Under the pieces are notes generated by a model that was not told the DNA's origin, searched no databases, and worked only from the letters and a program-made list of their open reading frames with translations. From Desertivirga brevis (GTDB lineage: Bacteria; Bacteroidota; Bacteroidia; Sphingobacteriales; Sphingobacteriaceae), in contig NZ_JAFEWF010000017.1 in NCBI RefSeq assembly GCF_017355835.1, forward strand, positions 1 to 64,000: 64,000 bases of DNA, written 5' to 3'. Made by a program: the position numbers and the translations under genes. Below are positions 55,689 to 64,000 of this stretch, in pieces; position 1 is the first letter of the stretch; each line of letters opens with the position of its first letter.

Positions 55689-55872
55689 TTACAGTTCTTT
55701 AATTCAGTATTTGGAGCCCCAGTCTGCCGGCTGACAGTTCAGTTTCAACTCCTCACTACTTTTCAAAGGAAATTATTTTTAAGGCAATCAATAAGTCAGA
55801 GGATCCTTAAAAATCCCTTGACTTATTAACTTTCCTAATTTAAGAAGATTTACCTTCAGGATTCCAGCCGGA

Positions 55873-58158
55873 TCACCTGTTCAGTCTAAAATCTGCTTCT
55901 TTTACGTCCCGGCTGTTCGTGCCGATGAATAACTTAAAATCCCCCGGCTCGGCCACAAAGTTTAAGTCGGAATTATAGAATTTAAGATCTTCTTCTGTGA
56001 TATCAAATTGCACCGTCCGCGACTCGCCTGCCTTTAAATGGATTTTCTGGAACCCTTTTAATTCCTTAACGGGCCTCGTTACGCTCCCTACCAGATCCCG
56101 TATATAAAGTTGTACAACTTCCTGTCCCTCTCTCGATCCGGTATTACTCACCGAAATACTTGCAGTAATTTTTTCACCGGGCTTAAAAGACGATTTGTCC
56201 AGCTTAATGTCTCCATAGTTGAATGTCGTATAACTCAGTCCGAAGCCAAATGGATAAAGAGGATCATTTGAAACATCGAGATAATTGGATCTGAATTTTT
56301 CGAACCACTTTCCCTGAGCTAAAGGTCTTCCTGTATTTTTATGATTATAGAAAAGAGGAACCTGTCCGACATTTTGCGGGAAAGTGGCGGTTAGCTTTCC
56401 CGAAGGGTTAACGTCACCGAATAATACGTCGGCAACAGCATTTCCAGCTTCCGTACCGCCGAACCATACATTTAAAATAGCTGGCACGTTTTCATCCTCC
56501 CACTTTAAAGCGAGGGGCCGGCCAGTGAACAATACCAATACTACTGGTTTGCCCGTTTGCAGTAAGGCTTTTAACAGGTCTTTTTGCACATCAGGAATTT
56601 CTATGTTGGTGCGACTGGAACTTTCTCCACTCATTTCGGCTGATTCGCCTAAAGCAGCAACAATTACGTCGGATTTTCTGGCGACGGCCAATGCTTCTTT
56701 TAATATAACATCCGCCGGACGTTTATCCCTGTTGAGCGTTTTACCGAACATGGTCGCCCTTTCTTCTAGCGCACTATCAGCCGTTAGATTAGAACCTTTA
56801 GCGTATAGTACTTTTGCCTTATTCCCCAGCACATTTTGCAGTCCTGCCTGTACAGATATTGATTGCTTAAAATCGGCAGCCACACTCCATGTACCCGGCA
56901 TATTCTCTTTGGCGTCTGCCAGCGGACCAATCAGAGCGATAGTGCCGCTCTTTTTTAAGGGCAGAACATTGTTTTGGTTCTTAAGCAATACGAACGATTG
57001 AGCAGCGATATTTCTTGCTTCACGGCGGTTAGACTCAGTAAGAATCTCGGTTTTGCTGCGCTGAACATCACAATAACGAAAAGGATCTTCAAACAGCCCA
57101 AGTTTATATTTTGCCTCCAAAATTCTGCGGCAGGCAATATCTATCTGCTCCTGTGTAATCTTTTTCTCTTGTAAGGATTGCTTCAAAGTTGTTAAAAAGC
57201 CCTCTCCTACCATATCCATATCTACACCAGCTTTCAAGGATAAGGCAGAAACCTCTTTTAAATTCCCCAAACCATGATCTACCATCTCATTGATGGCTGT
57301 ATAATCAGTAACCACAAAGCCATCAAAGCCCCATTGTTTGCGCAGCACGTCTGTCATCAACCACTTATTCGCACTTGCAGGGATGCCGTGTACCTCATTA
57401 AATGACGTCATCACACTTCCTACGCCGGCATCTATTGCGGCTTTATAGGGTAAAAAGTACTCGTTATACATCCTCAGGCGGCTCATGTCGGTGGTATTAT
57501 AATCCCTTCCCGCTTCAATTGCTCCATACAAAGCAAAGTGCTTCACACAAGCCATGATCGTATTGTTTTTGCTAAGGTCCGACTGCTGATAACCCCTTAC
57601 CATCGCTTTTGCAATCTGCGCTCCGATGTAGGGATCTTCCCCTGAACCTTCCGACATTCGCCCCCACCTCGGATCGCGGGAAACATCTACCATCGGAGAA
57701 AAGGTCCAGTTAATCCCGTCGGCACTTGCCTCAATTGCTGCAATTCTGGCGCTCCTTTCAATCAAGGTCATGTCCCAGGTGCTTGATAAACCCAGTGGAA
57801 TGGGGAATACGGTTTGGTAGCCGTGGATCACGTCCATTCCGAATAATAAAGGAATTTTTAAGCGACTGCTTTCTACTGCTATTTTTTGTACATCCCTGAT
57901 CTTTTCTACTGACTTTATATTAAATAAACCGCCAACCTGCCCCTCCCTGATTTTTTGTGCAATACCTGCGCTTGAAGCTTGTCCGGTAGTAATATCACCG
58001 GCCGAGGGTAAATTAAGCTGGCCTATCTTTTCATCCAGCGTCATTTTCTTCATAAGTCCGGAGATAAACTGGTTCATCTTTCTGGCATCCTGACTTTGGG
58101 CCGTTGCTCCCGTTGCTGTCATTATGAATAAAACCGCAAAAACTTTTATAAACTTCAT
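55873..58158 (-). CDS. GH3 beta-glucosidase, BglX-like
   Basis: A 761-residue secreted glycoside hydrolase family 3 enzyme that releases terminal beta-glucose. A signal peptide (about 1-21, TGATAQ) is followed by the N-terminal barrel with nucleophile Asp in GFVVTDYTAI near residue 285, the beta-sandwich domain, and a C-terminal Fn3-like domain (about 670-758). Length and architecture match BglX. In GH144-containing loci the GH3 partner cleaves sophorose and longer beta-1,2-glucooligosaccharides. Confidence 0.93.
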   Translation of the reverse strand: MKFIKVFAVLFIMTATGATAQSQDARKMNQFISGLMKKMTLDEKIGQLNLPSAGDITTGQASSAGIAQKIREGQVGGLFNIKSVEKIRDVQKIAVESSRLKIPLLFGMDVIHGYQTVFPIPLGLSSTWDMTLIERSARIAAIEASADGINWTFSPMVDVSRDPRWGRMSEGSGEDPYIGAQIAKAMVRGYQQSDLSKNNTIMACVKHFALYGAIEAGRDYNTTDMSRLRMYNEYFLPYKAAIDAGVGSVMTSFNEVHGIPASANKWLMTDVLRKQWGFDGFVVTDYTAINEMVDHGLGNLKEVSALSLKAGVDMDMVGEGFLTTLKQSLQEKKITQEQIDIACRRILEAKYKLGLFEDPFRYCDVQRSKTEILTESNRREARNIAAQSFVLLKNQNNVLPLKKSGTIALIGPLADAKENMPGTWSVAADFKQSISVQAGLQNVLGNKAKVLYAKGSNLTADSALEERATMFGKTLNRDKRPADVILKEALAVARKSDVIVAALGESAEMSGESSSRTNIEIPDVQKDLLKALLQTGKPVVLVLFTGRPLALKWEDENVPAILNVWFGGTEAGNAVADVLFGDVNPSGKLTATFPQNVGQVPLFYNHKNTGRPLAQGKWFEKFRSNYLDVSNDPLYPFGFGLSYTTFNYGDIKLDKSSFKPGEKITASISVSNTGSREGQEVVQLYIRDLVGSVTRPVKELKGFQKIHLKAGESRTVQFDITEEDLKFYNSDLNFVAEPGDFKLFIGTNSRDVKEADFRLNR

Positions 58159-58233
58159 ATAATCAATCTTAAAAACCTTATATTTTTATTCTTTAGATAT
58201 ACACGCGTATCCCTGATCATACGCAGCTGTTTT

Positions 58234-59970
58234 TCATTCCACTTTCACCGGCCTGGTCCTTGTTGAAATTCCATTTTCGTTAAAGGCTTCTATGGAAAAG
58301 TAATACGGCTGATCCACCGTCAAACTTTTAAGCTCCAGGGAGTTTTTGTCGTAAACCATCCAGGAGTTATACAACTTATCAGGTGCTATGCCCCAGAGGA
58401 TATTATATCCTTGCGCACCCGGTTCTTTACGCCAGCTTATCATAGCATCACGGCGATCTTTTTTCCTGTTTACGCTAAACTCCTTTACTGCCGCGGGAGC
58501 TTTTCCTTCTCCCTTTCCAAATACACGAATTCCTGAAATTGCAAGGTTTGGGGTCGGAACATGAATATTTTTATACCGGATAAACCGGAAAGTTCCGGGA
58601 GTTGTAAGCTCAACATAATCATTAGGAACGTCCTTGTAATTGTTGGAGCGGTCGACTAAAACATGCCAGCTTTTTCCATCTTCCGAACCTTCTATTAAGT
58701 ACTGGTGACGCAGCTCCATGATCTTTCCATAGAGATCTGATTTATAATCGTGATAGTTTACCTGGATCGCATAAACCTTCGCTGGTTTCTGAAGATCAAT
58801 CTGGAGCCACTGGGTATCATCATTTCTCCCTGCAAGCCAAAAAGTCTTCACACTTTCATCAGTGGTATTCTGTGCAGTATTCGCCCCCTGAGCGGATGAA
58901 GAGGTCACCGGCTTTTTATATGATAGAAGCATCCAACCAGTGAACTGTCCCTGTTTGCCATGGGTTGCAGGCGCATAATGAGGGTAATCGCCGAAAGAAG
59001 TGTTCGAGTACATCAGCCCATCTTTATCAAAAAAGGTTGGAAACATACAGAGACGCCTTTCCCAGTTCATATTCATAGAAAGAGCCATGGAGGCAAAATG
59101 CCAATAGGTGTTTTGAGGGCCAATCACCGTGCTACCATGCCCGGCACCATTCATAAAACCTCCGGGCTTGTACGAAAAAGGATTGTTGGGCATGTATTTA
59201 AATGGCCCGAGGGGGGAATCACTGATATAAGCCCCATCTCCATACACATTAAATTCGGTACCCGGAGCTGCATATTGCAGATAATATTTGTTGTTATGCT
59301 TAGTCATCCAGGGACCTTCCATGTATCCTTCGAGGGAAGTATCTGAATGGTTTTCACCAAACCTTTCCCATCCATGCTTCGCCTCATCGAGATTAAATAG
59401 CTCGTAAGTCTTATCAGAGGGCCGGAAGCGCAGATCCTTATCTACTGTTTTGGCTTTGATAGGAAATGTATTCGAAGAGCCCCAATACAGATATCCCTTT
59501 CCGTCATCGTCAATAAACAAAGCCGGATCCTGAAGATTATTTAGGATCGCAGGAACAGCTTTCCAGTCCCCCTTTTTCGGATTATCCGTATAAAGAACGC
59601 TCATTGAACCCGAAGGATCTCCTGCAACATATAATACCGAATCTTTATAGTTATGAGCCGCCGGAGCATTTGATCCCTGAAAATACCACTTCTCAGGTTG
59701 TATAAATGTCCAGTTGTTAAGATCAGTGGAATGCCAGTATCCCAGAGAGCGGGTTACAAACATGTAATACTCATTCCTGAATTTCACTACAGCCGGGTCA
59801 GCGCCTGAACGATAAGAAATACCCTCGTTGGCATTATAGATGGCATAAGTATAATCTATGTTCAGAGGATTACAATAGGTACTGGCCTGCATAGATTGCG
59901 CGGAAAGATGAGTCAAGCTGCAGGCCGCCACTACAGCGCTGCTTAAAAATTTCTTTACTTCCTGATACAT
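58234..59970 (-). CDS. GH43-like enzyme with F5/8C and fibronectin type III domains
   Basis: A 578-residue secreted protein. The five-bladed propeller of GH43 covers about 30-350, with the three expected acids: Asp in RSGADPAVV near residue 59, Asp in LQDPALFID near 148, and Glu in YMEGPW near 220. A discoidin (F5/8 type C) sugar-binding domain (about 365-475) and an Fn3 domain (about 490-578) follow. GH43 enzymes usually cleave arabinose, xylose or galactose, so its presence in a glucan locus is notable. It lies four bases after the GH144 gene. Confidence 0.85.
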   Translation of the reverse strand: MYQEVKKFLSSAVVAACSLTHLSAQSMQASTYCNPLNIDYTYAIYNANEGISYRSGADPAVVKFRNEYYMFVTRSLGYWHSTDLNNWTFIQPEKWYFQGSNAPAAHNYKDSVLYVAGDPSGSMSVLYTDNPKKGDWKAVPAILNNLQDPALFIDDDGKGYLYWGSSNTFPIKAKTVDKDLRFRPSDKTYELFNLDEAKHGWERFGENHSDTSLEGYMEGPWMTKHNNKYYLQYAAPGTEFNVYGDGAYISDSPLGPFKYMPNNPFSYKPGGFMNGAGHGSTVIGPQNTYWHFASMALSMNMNWERRLCMFPTFFDKDGLMYSNTSFGDYPHYAPATHGKQGQFTGWMLLSYKKPVTSSSAQGANTAQNTTDESVKTFWLAGRNDDTQWLQIDLQKPAKVYAIQVNYHDYKSDLYGKIMELRHQYLIEGSEDGKSWHVLVDRSNNYKDVPNDYVELTTPGTFRFIRYKNIHVPTPNLAISGIRVFGKGEGKAPAAVKEFSVNRKKDRRDAMISWRKEPGAQGYNILWGIAPDKLYNSWMVYDKNSLELKSLTVDQPYYFSIEAFNENGISTRTRPVKVE

Positions 59971-59974
59971 AGAT

Positions 59975-61327
59975 TTATTTTAAATGAGGGCTTTCAAAAC
60001 CCAATTTTTTTAATCCTTGCTTTATTTCAGGCGAGCTCATAAAGAGATTCCATAAAAGACCAGTCCGGTGGTTTTCCATCATTACCACAACGGGGCCCTG
60101 ATCAATAGCCAGATAACGCTTCGGGTACCAGTTTGCAGTTTCACTAAAAGCATCATAGAAGCCGTACTCTCCCCACACCTTATCTTTCATGTTATTATAC
60201 CAGTGTCTCATAGCTCTGGCAGATTGTTCGGGGATATAAGGAAAAGAAGATAAAGCAGCAGTAGGAGCAATAACCCCCAGATCACCCGATTCTGAAGGTG
60301 CATGCCCTGCATACCCTTTTACCGAGTAGCTCGCAGTAAGTCCCCAGCTATCAGGACCATAGCCTTTGTATCCTTTCGGATTAGTAACACACCAGGTATA
60401 GTTAATTAATGCATGGTTGATGTTTTCCTGCCAGTAATCAGCGTACCGGTCTTTCAATCCCCGGGGATCTAAACCTAAATAAGAATAATGAGCCCAGAAG
60501 AGTGGCCCTCCATTTGGAGCGCCATGGTGTCTTAACTGGAGCTTGTAGCCCAAGCTCTCTTTTGGTTCTACCATCTTGCCGTTTTCTGCCCAGCCCTGAT
60601 GGTATACCTCAGCAGGAACTCCATAGGTTGGAGAGGAAGCGGCTAACACGTACATGATCAGGCACTCGTTATACCCTGTCACTTCAAAGTTCATTGCCCA
60701 TTCATTCTTCGGGCTCCAATGCCATAACAAAACATTCTTCCCGTTTCTGTACCAGTTAAAATCAATTTCCTTCCATAACTGGTCGGCCCTTGAAGCCAGC
60801 TTTTTTTCCTCTGCGTTTCCTTTGTTGAAATATTGTCTCACACACAACAGGCCCTGCGCCATAAAAGAGGTTTCTACCAGGTCGCCGCCATCATCTTTGG
60901 AGCTAAACGGCTTCACTCTACCAGTTTCACCATCCAGCCAATGAGGCCAGGCCCCATGAAAGCGGTCTGCCTTCTCGAGAAATCCTACTATCTTTTCCAG
61001 ACGTTGCCGTCCCTCATCACGTGTAATAAACCCCCTTTCTATGCCAACCAGGATGGCCATTACACCGAAGCCTCCCCCGCCTGAGGTAACGATATTCTTA
61101 TCATTTTGAGGATACAGGCCATCCATGTGGATACGCTCCCTGGCTAATCCTGAATTTTCTTCAGCTCCATCCCAGAAGTATTGGAAGGTTTGTTTTTGAA
61201 CCAATGTAAATAAGGTATCCTTACTAATCTCATCATTACTCTTCTGAGCAACATTCACTGATGTCTTACATGCGCCCAGAAGCGCTCCAAGCAGTAAGGT
61301 AAAGAGATAAATGTGTGTTTTTTTCAT
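59975..61327 (-). CDS. GH144-type beta-1,2-glucanase (glucoamylase-like domain), lipoprotein
   Basis: A 450-residue protein with a lipobox (LLGALLGAC, Cys20) and the (alpha/alpha)6 domain once called glucoamylase-like. The segment KQTFQYFWDGAEENSGLARER near residue 48 and later TSGGGGFGVMAILVGIERG are characteristic of the family now classed GH144, whose characterised members are endo-beta-1,2-glucanases or sophorohydrolases. Lipid anchoring suggests a surface or periplasmic location. Similar domains occur in GH162/GH189 relatives, so the family call should be confirmed. Confidence 0.82.
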   Translation of the reverse strand: MKKTHIYLFTLLLGALLGACKTSVNVAQKSNDEISKDTLFTLVQKQTFQYFWDGAEENSGLARERIHMDGLYPQNDKNIVTSGGGGFGVMAILVGIERGFITRDEGRQRLEKIVGFLEKADRFHGAWPHWLDGETGRVKPFSSKDDGGDLVETSFMAQGLLCVRQYFNKGNAEEKKLASRADQLWKEIDFNWYRNGKNVLLWHWSPKNEWAMNFEVTGYNECLIMYVLAASSPTYGVPAEVYHQGWAENGKMVEPKESLGYKLQLRHHGAPNGGPLFWAHYSYLGLDPRGLKDRYADYWQENINHALINYTWCVTNPKGYKGYGPDSWGLTASYSVKGYAGHAPSESGDLGVIAPTAALSSFPYIPEQSARAMRHWYNNMKDKVWGEYGFYDAFSETANWYPKRYLAIDQGPVVVMMENHRTGLLWNLFMSSPEIKQGLKKLGFESPHLK

Positions 61328-61386
61328 TTCTTAGCATTGATGTATGAATGCGTATCAAATTCCCCCTGATTGATACAGAAAAAGGA

Positions 61387-61419
61387 AGGGCATCCGGTGG
61401 TTTTAACCCCGGATGCCCT
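61387..61419 (-). terminator. Strong intra-PUL hairpin between LamG and GH144 genes
   Basis: An 11-bp perfect GC-rich stem (AGGGCATCCGG at 61387-61397 with 61409-61419) is followed on the minus strand by CCTTCCTTTTTCTG. It lies 10 bases after the LamG stop and could be a partial terminator or 3' stabiliser separating susCD-LamG from the enzyme genes. Confidence 0.7.
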
Positions 61420-61428
61420 ATTCAGAAT

Positions 61429-62349
61429 TTACTTATTAACCTTACCCAGATTATACAGGGACTTAATATGAGCATCGGGAAGAGCAACATTATATATGCG
61501 CATTTCATCAATATTGCCTGTCATAGGGGCAAAATCTGTATTAGTGTTCACCTGTTTGCCCGGGATACCGTTATAATTTGATCCGATGATGATTTCACTC
61601 GGTTCGTACGACTTAAATAGATTGTTTCCTGTTCCCCGATTTGAAAAGGCACCAATTTTTTGTCCATCAGCCCAAATGTTGAATACTCCCGTAGTCCCTT
61701 CATAAGTTATAAGAACATGGGTCCACTTTTCCATACCTATGGTTGGTGTGAGATAGGGAACATAATTTGGATCGCCGGGGTTATCACGTCTGGTATTGAT
61801 ATTATCCTGCATTCCTCCACCCACACTTGTAAAAGTAGGCTGTATTTTTAGTTCGCTGGTATTTGAAGCGGGGAAGCTCTGAGTGTTTAAATGGAAATTA
61901 ATACTACCGTTAAAAATCCCCGGCCTCGCCAACTGAAACAGCATAGTACGTTTTGATCCATTATTCAGAATCTGTATCCATGAGCTTATGGTAAAACTCT
62001 TAAATACATCCGTTTTAAACTTCTCGAACTGGGTGGGGAAGTACAAATAGCCTGATTGCAGCTTTAGTGCCTTACCTCTGACTCCGCCGTCAATAAAACT
62101 ATCCCCAGCAGTTTGTGCAGGCGCGGTATTACTCAGCGTCTCGTTTTTAGTATCATCGAACGACCAGTATGCTACAAGGTTATTCGGAAATATTTCATCA
62201 GAACTGGTATACCCATCGATCTTGCCTTCATAGTCCCGGGGATCGACATCCGGTAAATTATTAGGGTTGCCATCTTTTTTGCAGCCAGAGAAAAGCGATA
62301 TAGCCAGGATCAGCCCTGAGAAAAAATATATTTTTTTGGAAGTAATCAT
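61429..62349 (-). CDS. LamG-domain lipoprotein, candidate surface glycan-binding protein
   Basis: A 306-residue protein with a lipobox (ISLFSGC, Cys23) and one LamG/concanavalin-like jelly roll (about 75-300; VAYWSFDDTKNETL, then FTISSWIQI and FNIWADGQKIGAFS). It comes directly after susD, the usual place of SusE/SusF-like glycan-binding proteins. No catalytic residues of the GH16 type are visible, so binding rather than cleavage is likely. Confidence 0.82.
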   Translation of the reverse strand: MITSKKIYFFSGLILAISLFSGCKKDGNPNNLPDVDPRDYEGKIDGYTSSDEIFPNNLVAYWSFDDTKNETLSNTAPAQTAGDSFIDGGVRGKALKLQSGYLYFPTQFEKFKTDVFKSFTISSWIQILNNGSKRTMLFQLARPGIFNGSINFHLNTQSFPASNTSELKIQPTFTSVGGGMQDNINTRRDNPGDPNYVPYLTPTIGMEKWTHVLITYEGTTGVFNIWADGQKIGAFSNRGTGNNLFKSYEPSEIIIGSNYNGIPGKQVNTNTDFAPMTGNIDEMRIYNVALPDAHIKSLYNLGKVNK

Positions 62350-62366
62350 GTCAATAGATTTAAGGT

Positions 62367-63890
62367 TTAAAATCCTGGATTCTGTTTCAAAACACCTTTA
62401 CTTAGGTCGATTTGGGTTTGTGGGATCGGTAAGATTTCATCTCTCCCTGTAACAAAGTTTTTTCCGGCCTCCTGTAATACTGGTCCGGCAATACCCCATC
62501 TCACCAGGTCGAAAAACCGATCGTGTTCCATTGCCAACTCCACTCTTCGTTCATGACGTATCGCCTGGCGTAATAATTCCGGATCGGTGGTCGTAACTCT
62601 GGGAAGAATAGCATTATTTCCCGCTCTTGCACGAGCTCTCACAAGCTCCAGCTTATCTAAGGCCCCAGTGACATCACCCGTTTCGTTAGCCGCTTCTGCG
62701 TACATTAATACTACGTCTGCATAGCGGAGGATACGAACGTTCATCCAATAACCGAAATTGTCCAGGTATCTTGCACGGTAAGAGGGATTACTTAACACTT
62801 TATGATTGTATCGAGGATTAGGTAATCCAGAAGGTACCGCTTCATTATAGATAGAGGTTTGTCCTGTATACAAGATTGTCCTCGCCCTTCGAGGGTCCCC
62901 AGGCTCGTAAGTACCTTCCAAAAGCGTACTGGGGGTATTAAACCCGTTTCCTAAATTCCATCTTTCTGTTCCTCTTACTCCCTGATCGCTGGCATACTGA
63001 ACTCCAAAGGACCTTTTTTCGTTAGGCGTCGCGGTTGCCTGAATTTCAAACACTGATTCTTTCGAATTTTCCCCGCTCTCTCCAAAAATAGTATTGTAAG
63101 AAGTGCTTAAATCGTACAGCCCCGATTGCATCACAAGATTCGCTGTACTTTTGGCTAAGGCCCATTTTTGCTGGGTGAGATAAACTTTTGCCAAAATTCC
63201 GTTTGCAGCTCCACTGGTGGCTCTTCCTATAAACTTAGCTTCCCAGCTTGGGGGAAGGTTCTGTGCAGCAAACTGAAGATCAGATTCAATGAACGCATAA
63301 ATTTGGGCGGGACTGCTTTGAGGCAAATTCGCCTGGGCTGCGGCATCCGTAAATATAGAGTCAACAATAGGTACCCTGCCGAAATAGCGCACCATCATGA
63401 AATAGGCATATCCTCTGATAAATCTTGCTTCAGCTTGTGCTACTGTCTTTGCTTCGGGAGCAGTGAGCGGACTTTCATCCTTGGCTACCTGATCCAAAAT
63501 GATATTACACCTGTTAATCAGACTAAAATGATCTACCCATAATATATTTAATAAGTTATTTGAAGGGTTCAGGGTAAAGTTATCAAACTGCAAACTTGAT
63601 GGTCCATCGGCCGGCGTACTACCTTTTTCTGCATCATCACTCCTTATACTTACTGCCGCAATAAAAGGAGCAGCAGAGACGCCATATGCTCTTAGTGCAT
63701 TGTATGCCTCAAAAATGGTCGGATCATAAGGTCCTGATCCTGTCGGATAAGGATATGTACTTTCTGTATATTGTCCCTGGGTTGTTCGGTCAAGAAAATC
63801 CTTTTTACAGCCCAGTAAAGTTGAAATGAAAATAAGAAGCAGTAATCCCAGTCCTATTTTCCTTTTCATTTGTTGATGATATGTTTTCAT
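62367..63890 (-). CDS. RagB/SusD family outer-membrane lipoprotein
   Basis: A 507-residue SusD homologue that captures oligosaccharides and delivers them to the SusC channel. It has a lipobox ending STLLGC (Cys27 or so), the FIRGYAYFMMVRYFGRVPIV segment typical of SusD TPR helices, and the C-terminal RHERRVELAMEHDRFFDLVRWG. I start at the first ATG (63890); the frame is open to 63899 with a TTG. It lies 23 bases after the SusC stop. Confidence 0.93.
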   Translation of the reverse strand: MKTYHQQMKRKIGLGLLLLIFISTLLGCKKDFLDRTTQGQYTESTYPYPTGSGPYDPTIFEAYNALRAYGVSAAPFIAAVSIRSDDAEKGSTPADGPSSLQFDNFTLNPSNNLLNILWVDHFSLINRCNIILDQVAKDESPLTAPEAKTVAQAEARFIRGYAYFMMVRYFGRVPIVDSIFTDAAAQANLPQSSPAQIYAFIESDLQFAAQNLPPSWEAKFIGRATSGAANGILAKVYLTQQKWALAKSTANLVMQSGLYDLSTSYNTIFGESGENSKESVFEIQATATPNEKRSFGVQYASDQGVRGTERWNLGNGFNTPSTLLEGTYEPGDPRRARTILYTGQTSIYNEAVPSGLPNPRYNHKVLSNPSYRARYLDNFGYWMNVRILRYADVVLMYAEAANETGDVTGALDKLELVRARARAGNNAILPRVTTTDPELLRQAIRHERRVELAMEHDRFFDLVRWGIAGPVLQEAGKNFVTGRDEILPIPQTQIDLSKGVLKQNPGF

Positions 63891-63913
63891 GTTTGTCAAG
63901 ACCTAAAGGTTAA

Positions 63914-64000
63914 TTAAAAAGTTGCGTTTACTCCGAAAGTGTATGTTGCGGGAACAGGATAGACCCCATTGTCAGCACCTCCACCTAAAATATTACCAAT
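63914..64000 (-). CDS. SusC/RagA TonB-dependent outer-membrane transporter, C-terminal fragment
   Basis: Only the last 28 residues are in the window, reading GADNGVYPVPATYTFGVNATF before the stop. The pattern (YPxPxTYTFGVNxxF, terminal phenylalanine) is the C-terminal strand of SusC-type TonB-dependent transporters, and it directly precedes susD. The gene continues beyond the right edge. Confidence 0.88.
   Translation of the reverse strand: MGNILGGGADNGVYPVPATYTFGVNATF

Overview
The window (about 41% GC by eye, not computed) looks like a Bacteroidota chromosome, most likely a Pedobacter-like member of the Sphingobacteriaceae. Pointers are a SusC/SusD polysaccharide-utilisation locus, a PorV/PorQ-family protein, a DUF6266 protein, an Hc1-type histone, an rpmB-rpmG-DUF4295-ftsY block, BshC, a dcw cluster in Bacteroidota order, and promoters of the TTG-N19/20-TAnnTTTG type. 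Shine-Dalgarno sequences are mostly absent. The exact genus is inference. No tRNA, rRNA, CRISPR array or intact transposon was seen.

Layout. 1-2.4 kb: transketolase C-terminal subunit, an orphan DUF6266 protein behind an 11-bp phased repeat array, and a CsbD stress protein. 2.5-6.6 kb (minus): a translationally coupled acetate operon, DUF485-actP-acs; its ActP carries a large extra loop. 6.9-13.4 kb (plus): rpmB, rpmG, DUF4295, ftsY, a toxin-antitoxin pair whose RelE/ParE toxin has a one-base frameshift, rimO, bshC and an Ldh-family dehydrogenase. 13.5-18 kb (minus): GH31 alpha-glucosidase and glgB. 18.3-28.2 kb: a LuxE-like protein, a 9-bp tandem repeat, tyrS, a Nudix hydrolase, a coupled trio (ACP-phosphodiesterase-like, PorV/PorQ, metallo-beta-lactamase fold), a YhcH-family lipoprotein, ligA and dapA. 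28.3-30 kb (minus): an Hc1-like histone and a probable serine palmitoyltransferase.

30.2-46.3 kb (minus) is a nearly complete division/cell-wall cluster, transcribed mraZ-rsmH-ftsL-ftsI-murE-mraY-murD-ftsW-murG-murC-ftsQ-ftsA-ftsZ, mostly with one-base or few-base overlaps; ddl, murB and murF are absent. Upstream of mraZ is a set of 10-bp-spaced GTGG repeats resembling known MraZ operators. Next come gap-pgk, a two-domain universal stress protein, and on the plus strand a receiver-domain/Crp-Fnr fusion regulator and a small membrane protein.

51.9-64 kb (minus) is a polysaccharide-utilisation locus: SusC (only its C-terminus is in the window), SusD, a LamG lipoprotein, a GH144-type glucanase lipoprotein, a GH43-like/F5-8C/Fn3 protein, a GH3 beta-glucosidase, a secreted alpha/beta hydrolase, and a one-polypeptide membrane regulator (periplasmic propeller, Y_Y_Y domain, TM helix, cytoplasmic LuxR-like HTH). 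GH144 next to GH3 suggests growth on beta-1,2-glucan. The GH43-like enzyme and the esterase-like hydrolase suggest a decorated substrate. This is the most interesting system here. The MraZ operator array, the three TGTGGAAAAC boxes between ftsA and ftsZ, and the frameshifted toxin are the next best leads.
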